From: RFSX01 sp964495785
GTDB taxonomy: Bacteria; Bacteroidota; Bacteroidia; Chitinophagales; Saprospiraceae
Direction: 5' to 3'
Assembly (NCBI GenBank): GCA_964495785.1
Contig: CAZBXL010000035.1
Location: 1 to 38,223 of the forward strand
Length of the DNA stretch: 38,223 nucleotides
The position numbers and the translations under genes are program-made. The notes under the pieces were generated by a model. It was given only the letters and a program-made list of their open reading frames with translations, was not told the origin of the DNA and searched no databases. Shown here piece by piece: positions 1 through 8,112 of this stretch (within the stretch, counting starts at the first letter, position 1; every line of letters starts with the position of its first letter).

Positions 1-1110
1 GAGATCAAGGTATTCAAGGTGAAACTGGAGCTCAAGGGCCACAAGGAAATACTGGTGCTACTGGTCCTGCTGGACCGCAAGGTGCTACTGGTGACGCAGG
101 TCCCCAAGGAAATACTGGACCGCAGGGTCCTCAGGGAGATCAAGGTATTCAGGGTGCCACTGGACCACAGGGTCCTCAAGGGGATATTGGTGCAACTGGA
201 CCTGTTGGACCACAAGGTCCGCAAGGAGATACTGGGCCACAAGGACCGCAGGGAGATCAAGGTATTCAAGGTGAAACTGGGCCGCAGGGTCCGCAAGGAG
301 AAACTGGAGTACAGGGTCCTCAGGGGGATATTGGTGAAACTGGTCTACAGGGTCCTCAAGGGGATACTGGTGCTACTGGTCCTGCTGGACCGCAAGGTGC
401 TACCGGTGATGTTGGTCCGCAAGGAAATACTGGACCTCAAGGTCCTCAGGGAGATACTGGTGCTACTGGTCCTACCGGACCACAAGGTGATATCGGTGAC
501 GTAGGTCCACAAGGAAATACTGGACCACAAGGACCACAGGGAGATCAAGGTTTTCAAGGAGAAACTGGACCTCAAGGTCCTCAGGGAAATACTGGTGCCA
601 CTGGTCCTGCTGGACCGCAAGGTGCTACTGGTGACGTAGGTCCGCAAGGAATTACTGGACCGCAAGGTCCGCAGGGAGATCAAGGTATTCAGGGTGAAAC
701 TGGACCTCAAGGGCCACAAGGAAATACTGGTGCTACTGGTCCTGCTGGACCGCAAGGTGCTACTGGTGACGCAGGTCCCCAAGGAAATACTGGACCGCAG
801 GGTCCTCAGGGAGATCAAGGTATTCAGGGTGCCACTGGACCACAGGGTCCTCAAGGGGATATTGGTGCAACTGGACCTGTTGGACCACAAGGTCCGCAAG
901 GAGATACTGGGCCACAAGGACCGCAGGGAGATCAAGGTATTCAAGGTGAAACTGGGCCGCAGGGTCCGCAAGGAGAAACTGGAGTACAGGGTCCTCAGGG
1001 GGATATTGGTGAAACTGGTCTACAGGGTCCTCAAGGGGATACTGGTGCTACTGGTCCTGCTGGACCGCAAGGTGCTACCGGTGATGTTGGTCCGCAAGGA
1101 AATACTGGAC
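1..1110. repeat. 435-bp near-identical block repeated at 675-bp spacing inside the collagen-like gene
   Basis: Bases 1-435 reappear at 676-1110. By eye they differ only near bases 17 and 31, and then diverge at 436 versus 1111. The 675-bp offset equals 225 codons or 75 Gly-X-Y triplets, so the reading frame and triplet phase are kept. The first copy may continue to the left of the window. This is the signature of recent in-frame duplication or unequal recombination within a fibre gene. It is also a place where short-read assembly could mis-collapse or mis-expand. Confidence 0.85.
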
Positions 1111-1958
1111 CACAAGGACCTCAGGGTCCACAAGGTTTAACTGGACCCATTGGACCAGTTGGGCCACAGGGTGCTACCGGTGACGTAGGACCACAGGGGA
1201 ATACCGGAGCCACTGGACCTACCGGACCACAAGGTGCTACTGGAGCCACTGGACCTGCTGGACCACAAGGTACTACCGGTGACGTAGGTCCGCAAGGTGC
1301 TACAGGAGCTACTGGACCAATCGGACCGCAAGGCGCTACTGGACCTGCAGGAGCAGATGGGATAGGAGGAGTAACTACCGCGGGTACAAATATTGCAATC
1401 TCAGGTAATGGGACTGTTGCCAGTCCATATGTTATAAGTACGAATAAACATTATGTAGGTGAACTCTATGGAGGTGGTATCATTTTCTATGTTTATGACA
1501 ATGGTGCCCATGGACTTATTGCAAGCCTTGATGATCTGGATGGGGGAAATGGAGTCGCATGGGGTCTTACAGGAACTTCTGCTAGCGGGGCTGATAGTAT
1601 GACTGATGGAGCAGGTAATACGAGTGCAATCGTCACAGCCGCTAACGGATCTACTACAGCTGCTGGATTATGCGACAGCTATTCTGCTGGTGGATTTACT
1701 GACTGGTACTTACCTTCAGTAAGAGAAATGTCACTATTAGCTAATAATGACATCGCGATAGATCGAATATTAGACAATGATAGTGATCCAAATACGAATG
1801 GATTAAATCAAGAATATATTACACCAACCAACGGCATATATTGGTGCTCATTAGAATTTTCAAATAACTCTGCTTGGTTTTACTTTATGGGTACTTCAGC
1901 ATCCAACGTAACAAATAAAACAAATACTTACAGAGTAAGAGCTGTAAGAGAATTCTAA
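1..1958 (+). CDS. Collagen-like (Gly-X-Y) repeat protein with C-terminal Lcl/DUF1566-like domain, 5' partial
   Basis: The frame whose first whole codon is at base 3 stays open to the TAA at 1956-1958, so the gene begins before the window. About 450 residues are strict Gly-X-Y triplets such as GPQGPQGDQGIQGETG and GATGPAGPQG, rich in Q, T, P, D and A, as in bacterial collagen-like proteins. Collagen ends near base 1370. A non-repetitive tail of about 195 residues follows, containing YVGELYGGGIIFYV and DWYLPSVREM and ending in YRVRAVREF. This layout matches the Lcl_C/DUF1566 (fibrobacter/Legionella collagen-like C-terminal) type, which I assign from motif memory. By family knowledge such proteins are surface fibres or adhesins: the triplets form a triple helix and the globular tail trimerises or binds. 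There is no ATG in frame between 3 and 1598, so the start and any signal peptide lie outside. The long open frames on the opposite strand and in other phases here are by-products of the repeat. Confidence 0.9.
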   Translation, partial: DQGIQGETGAQGPQGNTGATGPAGPQGATGDAGPQGNTGPQGPQGDQGIQGATGPQGPQGDIGATGPVGPQGPQGDTGPQGPQGDQGIQGETGPQGPQGETGVQGPQGDIGETGLQGPQGDTGATGPAGPQGATGDVGPQGNTGPQGPQGDTGATGPTGPQGDIGDVGPQGNTGPQGPQGDQGFQGETGPQGPQGNTGATGPAGPQGATGDVGPQGITGPQGPQGDQGIQGETGPQGPQGNTGATGPAGPQGATGDAGPQGNTGPQGPQGDQGIQGATGPQGPQGDIGATGPVGPQGPQGDTGPQGPQGDQGIQGETGPQGPQGETGVQGPQGDIGETGLQGPQGDTGATGPAGPQGATGDVGPQGNTGPQGPQGPQGLTGPIGPVGPQGATGDVGPQGNTGATGPTGPQGATGATGPAGPQGTTGDVGPQGATGATGPIGPQGATGPAGADGIGGVTTAGTNIAISGNGTVASPYVISTNKHYVGELYGGGIIFYVYDNGAHGLIASLDDLDGGNGVAWGLTGTSASGADSMTDGAGNTSAIVTAANGSTTAAGLCDSYSAGGFTDWYLPSVREMSLLANNDIAIDRILDNDSDPNTNGLNQEYITPTNGIYWCSLEFSNNSAWFYFMGTSASNVTNKTNTYRVRAVREF

Positions 1959-1972
1959 TAATAAAAATGATA

Positions 1973-2009
1973 ACATCAGAGATTTGTATCTTGTATAAAT
2001 CTCTGATGT
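1973..2009. terminator. Bidirectional terminator hairpin between convergent genes
   Basis: CATCAGAGATTT at 1974-1985 pairs perfectly with AAATCTCTGATG at 1997-2008 around an 11-nt loop, and one more A-T pair closes the base. It lies between the collagen-like gene on the plus strand and the M28 peptidase gene on the minus strand, so it can end both transcripts. T-tracts are weak on both sides. Confidence 0.65.
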
Positions 2010-2059
2010 ATTTGTAAATCTTTAATTCCCCTACTTCGTCACATTGAATAATTGACTAT

Positions 2060-3313
2060 TTAGAAAGTAACATCCTTCACGATTGTCTTCCCATCTCTAT
2101 CTAATTTGACTTTGATTGTTTCTCCAGGATTAAATGCACCCAAAGCTTTCATATAACTCATCATGTCGACAATCTCTCGATCACCCATTCTTTTAACGAT
2201 ATCCCCTTTGATCATACCCGCATTAGAAGCTGGCCTATCTTCCCTGACACCATCTATACGCATTCCCTTCCCATCAAATAGATAATCAGGTATGACACCT
2301 AAGGTAACTTTGAAATCTGGCACTTCTTGTGATTCATCTTTGGTTTTGACGTAAGTCAATTTCCCCTTATTGTCAGCTTTGGTTATTACTTGAGATATAT
2401 AACTTATAATATCTCCTAAGCCAGCAAAATTAATTTTCTCTACGTCATCAGTTGGCTTATGATAATCTTCATGCTGACCTGTAAAAAAATGTAAGACTGG
2501 AATACCCTCGAGATAAAATGAAGTATGATCAGATGGACCTATACCAGATTCTTGTATCGAGTATTTGAATTTTGGTTGCTTAATAGAATGTATGATATCA
2601 TTCCATACAGAAGACGTTCCCGTACCATATATAGCTAACTGTCTCTCCTCATTTAATCTTCCAATCATATCCATATTAACCATAAAGTTGAAATCAACTA
2701 AATCAATAGGGCTATGATCTACAAAGTAGTTACTCCCCCATAGTCCTTTCTCTTCGCCCGAGAATGCTATATATAATATGTTACTATTAATTGTATGAGT
2801 ATTAAAATAATCAGCAAGAGCTAACATAGCGGCTACTCCCGAAGCGTTATCATCAGCACCATTATGTATGGCAGGCGGACCAACATACAATGATCCCTGA
2901 CCTCCATATCCTAAGTGATCATAATGTGCTCCGATGATTATAGTATACGGAGCATTATTATTTTTATACCCTATCACATTTCTACCTATAATTACGGGAT
3001 CATTAGGATTGTCTTCTGTAGCATGAGGATTAGATCTTATTGTTTTTTGAAAAAACTGATAAAAGGATTCCTCTATGTCCATGATCCCTTCTAATCCTAA
3101 CTCTTTATATCTGCCAACAATATATTCCGCAGCTTTCTTCTCACCTTCAGTACCTGTCTCTCGTCCCTCAAGATCATCAGATGACAGATAGGTCACATCA
3201 GCCCTTACCTCGGATAAAATATTAGAATCCAGCGGCGCTATCTTAGTTGATTTGCACGATAGTAGCGATGTGAATGCTAATAGAATTGTTAATTTTAATA
3301 TGTTTGCCATCAT
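2060..3313 (-). CDS. M28 family zinc aminopeptidase lipoprotein with C-terminal PDZ domain
   Basis: This is a 417-residue predicted exported metallopeptidase. The N-terminus has a hydrophobic signal and a lipobox ending at Cys20 (TSLLSC), so it should be a lipoprotein on the periplasmic side or in the outer membrane. The M28 zinc ligands are all present: His130 and Asp132 in AHYDHLGYG, Asp155 in NGADDNASG, the catalytic/ligand pair Glu187-Glu188 in SGEEKGLWG, Asp215 in NMDMIGRL, and His285 in EDYHKPTDD. Residues about 335-410 form a PDZ-like domain (DRPASNAGMIKGDIVKRMGD), as in other Bacteroidota M28 peptidases. The role is inferred as cleavage of N-terminal residues from peptides. Start: the first two codons are both ATG, and either gives the same signal peptide. 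The gene diverges from the propeller lipoprotein at 3352 with only 38 bp between starts. Confidence 0.92.
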   Translation of the reverse strand: MMANILKLTILLAFTSLLSCKSTKIAPLDSNILSEVRADVTYLSSDDLEGRETGTEGEKKAAEYIVGRYKELGLEGIMDIEESFYQFFQKTIRSNPHATEDNPNDPVIIGRNVIGYKNNNAPYTIIIGAHYDHLGYGGQGSLYVGPPAIHNGADDNASGVAAMLALADYFNTHTINSNILYIAFSGEEKGLWGSNYFVDHSPIDLVDFNFMVNMDMIGRLNEERQLAIYGTGTSSVWNDIIHSIKQPKFKYSIQESGIGPSDHTSFYLEGIPVLHFFTGQHEDYHKPTDDVEKINFAGLGDIISYISQVITKADNKGKLTYVKTKDESQEVPDFKVTLGVIPDYLFDGKGMRIDGVREDRPASNAGMIKGDIVKRMGDREIVDMMSYMKALGAFNPGETIKVKLDRDGKTIVKDVTF

Positions 3314-3351
3314 TTTATTATTACTCTATTTCTTAACCATATGTTCTGACC

Positions 3352-4517
3352 ATGAAATTAACTAAAGTATTATTCCTTACACTCATATTGATGTCATTTT
3401 ACATGTGTAAAAATGATGGCCATAATCACAAGAAAGGATCTGAACATAGTCATATGGATAAGAAGCACAAGGACGGAAAAGAAGACGGTCATGCACATGG
3501 TGGAGGTGAGCATCACGGACATGGAGCACATAGTAAAGATACTCCAAAACTATTAGATGGTCAGCTAAAGTACGAGCAAGAAAAACATCTCAAAAATGTA
3601 AAGCAACTCACATTTGGTGGGGATAATGCTGAGGCATATTGGAGTTTTGATGATAAATACCTCGTCTTCCAAGCTAATAATCCTGAATGGGGAGTCGAAT
3701 GTGATCAGATCTACTATATGGACCCAGCTCAAAAAATGAATGCTAAAACCACTCACCCACTCCTCAGTACTGGTGACGGAAGAACAACTTGCTCATATTT
3801 CTTACCAGGTAACAAAGAAATTATATATGCATCAACTCACTTAGCTGATAAGAACTGTCCTCCAACTCCAGAGAGAAGAACCGATGGTAAATATGTATGG
3901 CCTATCTACGAGTCATTTGATATATTCACAGCTGACCTTGATGGCAATATCATCAAACAACTTACTGATACACCCGGATACGATGCAGAACCTACTGTAA
4001 GCCCTAAAGGTGACCTCATTGTCTTCACATCTATACGTACTGGAGACTTAGAGCTGTATACTATGAATATAGATGGAAGTAATGTTAAGCAAGTCACTAC
4101 TGGATTAGGATATGATGGCGGAGCATTTTTCTCTCCTGATGGTACTAAACTAATATTCAGATCATCAAGACCTAAAACTGATGCTGATATAAAAGAATAC
4201 AAAGATCTACTCGCAGAAGGTCTTGTAAAGCCTACAGATATGGAACTCTACGTTTGTGATGTAGATGGTAGCAACCTCAAGAAAATAACTGACCTTGGTA
4301 ATGCAAACTGGGCTCCATTTTTTCACCCTTCTGGTGAGAAAGTGATCTTTGCCAGTAATCACAATTCTAAGCGAGGCTTTCCTTTTAATCTATTCATGAT
4401 TAACGTAGATGGTACTGGGCTTGAGCAAATAACTTATGATAACACCTTCGACTCATTCCCTATGTTTTCATTCGATGGTAAAAAATTAGTTTTTGCTTCT
4501 AATAGAAATAATGGAGG
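3352..4517 (+). CDS. His-rich WD40-like (TolB/PD40) beta-propeller lipoprotein, cut at 3' end by assembly gap
   Basis: About 388 residues are readable before the N-run begins. An N-terminal hydrophobic segment ends at Cys19; the context FYMC is a poor lipobox, so lipidation is uncertain. Residues 24-62 are a histidine-rich, charged segment (for example HAHGGGEHHGHGAH), suggesting metal binding. The rest consists of PD40/TolB-type propeller blades: repeated DGKYVWPIYESFDIFTADLDGN, SPKGDLIVFTS, LYTMNIDGSNVKQVT, SPDGTKLIFRSSR, LYVCDVDGSNLKKIT and LFMINVDGTGLEQIT blocks. Such proteins are periplasmic scaffolds or partners of exported peptidases. The last visible residues (LVFASNRNNGG) usually come shortly before the end of such propellers, so little is probably missing, but the true stop is not in the window. 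The few codons after the gap cannot be assumed to be in frame. Confidence 0.85.
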
Positions 4518-4617
4518 NNNNNNNNNNNNNNNNNNNNNNNNNNNNNNNNNNNNNNNNNNNNNNNNNNNNNNNNNNNNNNNNNNNNNNNNNNNNNNNNNNN
4601 NNNNNNNNNNNNNNNNN
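4518..4617. other. Assembly gap (100 N)
   Basis: Exactly 100 undetermined bases interrupt the propeller gene. A run of exactly 100 is the conventional placeholder for a gap of unknown length, so real distances across it are unknown. Tandem repeats start immediately to the right, which probably caused the break. Confidence 0.97.
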
Positions 4618-4620
4618 AGT

Positions 4621-4695
4621 TAATAGTGATTAGTAATAGTGATTAGTAATAGTGATGAGTGATTAGAGATTAGAGATTAGAGATTAGAGATTAGA
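4621..4695. repeat. Short tandem repeats: three 13-mers then five 7-mers
   Basis: TAATAGTGATTAG occurs at 4621-4633 and 4634-4646, with a one-base variant at 4647-4659. GATTAGA is then repeated five times at 4661-4695. Stops occur in every plus-strand frame of the 13-mer array, so it is non-coding. It abuts the assembly gap and probably extends into it. Confidence 0.9.
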
Positions 4696-4743
4696 GACAA
4701 CTTATTAGTTAAGGGTTAAGAATTTTTACAAATATAGATATGG

Positions 4744-5058
4744 ATGAGTGATGATTCTAAGAAAGGCTGGGTAGCTAAGCTGCAAGATCGCTGGGGAGTG
4801 ACTGCGAATCAGGTCTTTATCATTCTGATTGTTTTTGCCTGCACGGGAACTACCGTGATGTTCTTGAAGAAGCCTATCGTAGCGTTCTTCGTTGGAGACG
4901 GTGATAAGTCTATTATATTCTCTGTGATCTATTATATTTTAATCTTACCTGTCTATAATATCATCTTACTTATCTATGGCTTCATCTTTGGACAGTTTGA
5001 TTTCTTTTGGAAATTTGAAAAGAGGATGTTGAGTAGAATGATAGGAAAAAAAAATTAA
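4744..5058 (+). CDS. Small membrane protein, DUF6787-like
   Basis: This is a 104-residue protein with two clear hydrophobic segments, about residues 22-40 (QVFIILIVFACTGTTVMFL) and 58-85 (SIIFSVIYYILILPVYNIIL). It is preceded by a short amphipathic start containing LQDRWGVTANQ and ends in a basic tail. A KLQ-KWGV start followed by two helices is what I recall of the Bacteroidota-specific DUF6787 family. No function is known to me. The ATG at 4744 gives the natural start; an ATG four bases upstream is out of frame. It is followed by a hairpin at 5087-5118 and seems to be a single-gene unit. Confidence 0.75.
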   Translation: MSDDSKKGWVAKLQDRWGVTANQVFIILIVFACTGTTVMFLKKPIVAFFVGDGDKSIIFSVIYYILILPVYNIILLIYGFIFGQFDFFWKFEKRMLSRMIGKKN

Positions 5059-5086
5059 ATCAATATTAGGATACATCTTTCAACAA

Positions 5087-5118
5087 AGAAAGCTGAACAA
5101 TAAATAATTCAGCTTTCT
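5087..5118. terminator. Hairpin downstream of the small membrane protein gene
   Basis: AGAAAGCTGAA at 5087-5097 pairs with TTCAGCTTTCT at 5108-5118 around a 10-nt A/T loop. It sits 29 bp after the stop codon of the membrane protein gene. The T-tract after it is short, so termination strength is uncertain. Confidence 0.6.
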
Positions 5119-5232
5119 CAATCTTCAAATATTTCTAATGAACTTTCCTAAGTTATAATGAGAAATAATAGTTCGATTAACATCCAGACGATAACGCAGT
5201 AAACAACTTTTTTCATGATACAGATTTTTTAT

Positions 5233-5261
5233 GATTGCAATAAAAAGTCTTTCGTGCAATC
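5233..5261. other. Inverted repeat at the 3' end of the TfoX-like gene
   Basis: GATTGCA (5233-5239) and TGCAATC (5255-5261) form 7-bp arms with a 15-nt spacer. It lies just past the stop of the minus-strand TfoX-like gene. The flank on that strand is A-rich rather than T-rich, so it is not a classic intrinsic terminator; mRNA end protection is one possibility. Confidence 0.35.
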
Positions 5262-5276
5262 TATCTACATCTTAAA

Positions 5277-5657
5277 TCATTCCTTCTTACGCTTTACTAA
5301 TTTTGCCTTACTTAATTTAGCTTTTGGATTAAAGTCGAGGCACAGCTGTAGCCAATATTCAAGATCATTATCTGTATCTATACCATCGAAAGTTACAAAT
5401 ACGTAACCTTTCATTGGTCTACCAGTAAAATCCATAGGCATGGCTCCTCTTCTTTTTATAGCCTCCGTGTAGGCCTCTTTTCCTACTCTCGCCATAAGAA
5501 CATCCGTATCTTTTGCTTTTATATGTAAAAGACCACAACACATCTTATCATCTACCATAAAACATAAGCCCCCGAACATTTTCTTAGCTTCATAATGAAC
5601 AGATTGGTCATCTAAATATTGTTTAATGCGATCCGACATGTATTCATCGTAAGCCAT
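5277..5657 (-). CDS. TfoX/Sxy N-terminal domain family protein
   Basis: This is a 126-residue soluble protein. The core KKMFGGLCFMVDDKMCCGL, then LMARVGKEAY, then GRPMKGYVFV is the TfoX N-terminal domain pattern (MFGG followed by a G-x-x-F/Y strand). Only the N-terminal domain is present; the C-terminal helix-hairpin-helix-like domain of gammaproteobacterial Sxy is absent, and a lysine-rich tail (KAKLSKAKLVKRKKE) ends the protein. In gammaproteobacteria Sxy/TfoX activates competence genes with CRP; in Bacteroidota single-domain versions have no established role. It follows the methyltransferase gene by 12 bp on the same strand, so the two are probably cotranscribed. Confidence 0.85.
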   Translation of the reverse strand: MAYDEYMSDRIKQYLDDQSVHYEAKKMFGGLCFMVDDKMCCGLLHIKAKDTDVLMARVGKEAYTEAIKRRGAMPMDFTGRPMKGYVFVTFDGIDTDNDLEYWLQLCLDFNPKAKLSKAKLVKRKKE

Positions 5658-5669
5658 ATAAATTTAACT

Positions 5670-6734
5670 TTATGAGATGTACGGTGTATAATTTATTTCA
5701 AACCCATCTTTGTACTTCTGTATGTCTATAGGAGTGAGTAGCTGCATATTAATTTCTTGCTTTGTCATCACCTTCCGATTAATAAATTCATTTTTATATT
5801 TAATCTCAGACTTTTTAGGGTCAGCTTCTCTATCCCTAATAAATGAATCGTGACGATCTAAACGAGCAGTAATTAATGAGCTATAAAATGAACTGTCTAA
5901 TTGAGATATATTCTCGTCCATTAATCTGACAAAAGCATCATCGATATCATATGACACACTTGATCGACCAGCTGATATAGCTGCAATGGTAGTGGTTCCT
6001 GTACCACCAAATGGATCTACAACGATATCTCCATACAATGAATACATCTGTATGAGTCTATGAGGAATCTCTAAGGGGTATGCTGCACTTCGTGCTCTAC
6101 TCTCTGACTTGGTGATGGCTTGTTTTGTACCTTTCAGATCCCATAGATCTGAAAACCATTTATTTCTTTCTTCCCAAAAAAATGCACTCTGCTGCCTGCG
6201 TAATTTATCCGTATCGTTTTTGAAAATTCGCTTACCTCCTTTTCTAAACACTAATATCCATTCATGTTCTAAGGTGACATAAGCTCCTGAAGGCAACATA
6301 CCAGATCCCATAAACTTATTGGGTGCATTGGTTTGTTTTCTCCATATGATATTGGGTAAGTTGGGTATATCTAACTTTGCAAATGCATATATGATTCTGC
6401 TATGGTTGGGATATAATTCAAACTGCCCTCCGAGCGTTCTCGTTGCATCTCCTATATTAATACAAGCAAATCCGCCAGGCATCAATATCCTATTCACCTC
6501 TTTCCATACTTTATCTAACTCTTGATGCATTAATTCAAAAGCCATCTTACCATCTTCGTTATTAAGGCTGGTTTTAATCTTTTTATTCTGTGCACTCATG
6601 ATATCGTCCCACATAGCAATCATAGGATAAGGAGGTGATGTTGCTACTAAGGCAATACTGCTATCATTGATAGATTCCATATTATGAGCACTGCCTCTTA
6701 GAATTCTATGTGTCGTCTTTAGATCTGATATCAA
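5670..6734 (-). CDS. Site-specific DNA methyltransferase, beta-class, N4-cytosine or N6-adenine type
   Basis: This 354-residue AdoMet-dependent enzyme has the catalytic motif IV TSPPY (residues 32-36) near the N-terminus and the AdoMet-binding motif I DPFGGTGTT (240-248) in the C-terminal half, the order typical of beta-class amino-methyltransferases. SPPY rather than DPPY is common in N4-cytosine enzymes, but the target base cannot be settled by sequence alone. The segment between includes VWKEVNRILMPGGFACINIGD and ITKSESRARSAAYPLEIPHRLI, both typical. No restriction endonuclease gene lies beside it, so it looks solitary and could be regulatory or an orphan. It is first in a two-gene unit with the TfoX-like protein. 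The C-terminal 85 residues beyond motif I are charged and poorly conserved in type. Confidence 0.9.
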   Translation of the reverse strand: MISDLKTTHRILRGSAHNMESINDSSIALVATSPPYPMIAMWDDIMSAQNKKIKTSLNNEDGKMAFELMHQELDKVWKEVNRILMPGGFACINIGDATRTLGGQFELYPNHSRIIYAFAKLDIPNLPNIIWRKQTNAPNKFMGSGMLPSGAYVTLEHEWILVFRKGGKRIFKNDTDKLRRQQSAFFWEERNKWFSDLWDLKGTKQAITKSESRARSAAYPLEIPHRLIQMYSLYGDIVVDPFGGTGTTTIAAISAGRSSVSYDIDDAFVRLMDENISQLDSSFYSSLITARLDRHDSFIRDREADPKKSEIKYKNEFINRKVMTKQEINMQLLTPIDIQKYKDGFEINYTPYIS

Positions 6735-6793
6735 AATATCTTATTTACAAAATAAATAAACTGATTAATGTAAATCTACCAATTAATAAGCTG

Positions 6794-6825
6794 ACAAAAA
6801 AAGGCCACCAATAAATGGTAGCCTT
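6794..6825 (-). terminator. Rho-independent terminator of the OmpA-like/VIKE-repeat operon
   Basis: On the minus strand the sequence reads AAAGGCTACCA, a 4-nt loop, TGGTGGCCTTT (arms 6825-6815 and 6810-6800, one G-T/A-type mismatch), followed by a run of T (bases 6800-6795 read as A on the plus strand). A GC-containing stem with a T-tract, 50 bp after the stop of the repeat protein, makes this the clearest intrinsic terminator of the left half. Confidence 0.85.
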
Positions 6826-6874
6826 TGACTTTAACACTAAAGTATTCTATCAAGAACACTAAATATTTATTTTC

Positions 6875-8062
6875 TTATACACCACCATTTAACTGGTCCT
6901 GCATATCTTCTAACGCATCCCACATACCTTTAGCTGCAAACTTAGCTTGTTGTGGCCAGCTCGTTGGGTTGTGCATTTTATATCTATTTCCTGCTGCAAG
7001 TAGTACATTTCTCAAGTCTTCAGCATCTCTATGGGACAACTCTTCATAAGTCGTTACGCCAGAATCTTTAAGAATACTTTCAATCTTAGGACCTATTCCC
7101 TCTATTTTTTGTAAGTCGTCTTCCTCCGTTTCAGAAGGACTAAACATAGTGATCGGACCATTATTATTGATACGTCGTTCTACAATAGATCCTTCAAGTT
7201 CATTTCTTGTTTCGTTGACTACAGTTTTAGATACCTCTACAGTATCTAGGTTGTCTATCATAGCCTTTAGCGTATTCATATCTATTTGCTTAACCACTTC
7301 CACTTCTTTTATAATCTCTACTGGCACCTCCCTAATGACCTCTACTTCTACTTCCTTAATAACCTCCACTTCTTTGATGACTTCTACTTCTTTAATAACT
7401 TCTTTTTCTACAATAACCTCTACTGGCACTTCCTTTATCACCTCTACCTCTTTGATCACTTCTATTTCATTATTAACTATGACTTCCTTGATTACCTCTA
7501 TTTCCTTAATGACTTCTACTTCTTTAATCGTTTCGACAGGGACCTCTTTGATCACTTCGACTTCTTTGATCACTTCTACATTCTTGATAACTTCATAAGG
7601 GACATCCTTAGTCACTTCTACTTCCTTGACGATCTCGTTATTTTTGGTGACTACGACTTCTTTGATCACTTCTACCTGCTTGACCACCTCGACTTCTTTG
7701 ATGACCTCCACAGGCACTTCTTTGATCACTTCTATTTCTTTAATCACCTCTACAGGTACCTCTTTGATGACTTCTACAGGTACTTCCTTAATAACTTCTA
7801 CCTCCTTGATAGACGCCTTTTCAGCAGTTTTTAACTGAGATAATGCGTTATTATAGTTTGATGTCAAGTTAGAATATTGTGAGTTGAGACCTTCTATTTT
7901 CTCATCCTTTGACTTGATATCAGTTTCATAGGATTTTAATAAATTAACTTGACTCCTGATTTTATTATCAAATTCTGTTGTATCAAATTTCTTGCTTGCT
8001 CCAGCGAGAAACGCAAGTAATGCTGTAACTCCTGAAAGTATTATCCAAAGTAATGCACTCAT
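6875..8062 (-). CDS. Membrane-anchored VEVIKE/VPVEVIKE repeat protein with C-terminal helix-hairpin-helix
   Basis: This protein has 395 residues. A single transmembrane helix lies at about 5-21 (LWIILSGVTALLAFLAG), followed by a coiled-coil-like stretch 30-83. Residues 84-260 form a highly repetitive section built from VEVIKE hexads and VPVEVIKE octads, with 18 exact IKE triplets and a few interruptions (VVVTKNNEIVKE, VIVNNEIE). Residues 315-350 contain DDLQKIEGIGPKIESILKDSGV, a helix-hairpin-helix motif of the type in the L21-like/DUF4332 proteins, then a short conserved tail with MHNPTSWPQQAKFAAKGMWD. The HhH could bind DNA or act as a protein contact. The hexad period does not fit a heptad coiled coil; alternating Val/Glu suggests an extended or beta fibrous rod. 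It follows the OmpA-like gene by 50 bp. I do not know a characterised relative. Confidence 0.88.
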   Translation of the reverse strand: MSALLWIILSGVTALLAFLAGASKKFDTTEFDNKIRSQVNLLKSYETDIKSKDEKIEGLNSQYSNLTSNYNNALSQLKTAEKASIKEVEVIKEVPVEVIKEVPVEVIKEIEVIKEVPVEVIKEVEVVKQVEVIKEVVVTKNNEIVKEVEVTKDVPYEVIKNVEVIKEVEVIKEVPVETIKEVEVIKEIEVIKEVIVNNEIEVIKEVEVIKEVPVEVIVEKEVIKEVEVIKEVEVIKEVEVEVIREVPVEIIKEVEVVKQIDMNTLKAMIDNLDTVEVSKTVVNETRNELEGSIVERRINNNGPITMFSPSETEEDDLQKIEGIGPKIESILKDSGVTTYEELSHRDAEDLRNVLLAAGNRYKMHNPTSWPQQAKFAAKGMWDALEDMQDQLNGGV

Positions 8063-8112
8063 ATTAAAAGTATTTTTTAGTATCTATTTATTGACAATGA
8101 ATTATAAACCTC

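Noticed and set aside
345..1331. Long minus-strand open frames (Ser/Thr/Arg/Leu-rich) and plus-strand frames opposite or within the collagen repeats
   Set aside because: They are out-of-phase readings of Gly-X-Y codons; the collagen frame itself continues through the region.
1..1370. Collagen repeats as a CRISPR or non-coding tandem array
   Set aside because: Codon phase is kept throughout and the translation is Gly-X-Y.
3565..4202. Minus-strand frames opposite the propeller gene
   Set aside because: They lie wholly inside a clear plus-strand gene and show no family pattern.
4618..4697. Tandem repeats after the gap as a transposon end
   Set aside because: No inverted ends, target duplication or transposase is visible; simple repeats explain it.
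5215..5406. Plus-strand frame opposite the TfoX gene
   Set aside because: It is the reverse reading of a well-supported gene.
7149..7838. Three long overlapping plus-strand frames rich in ST/IS or FDHFYF
   Set aside because: They mirror the VIKE-repeat gene on the other strand; the low-complexity composition is produced by the repeat.
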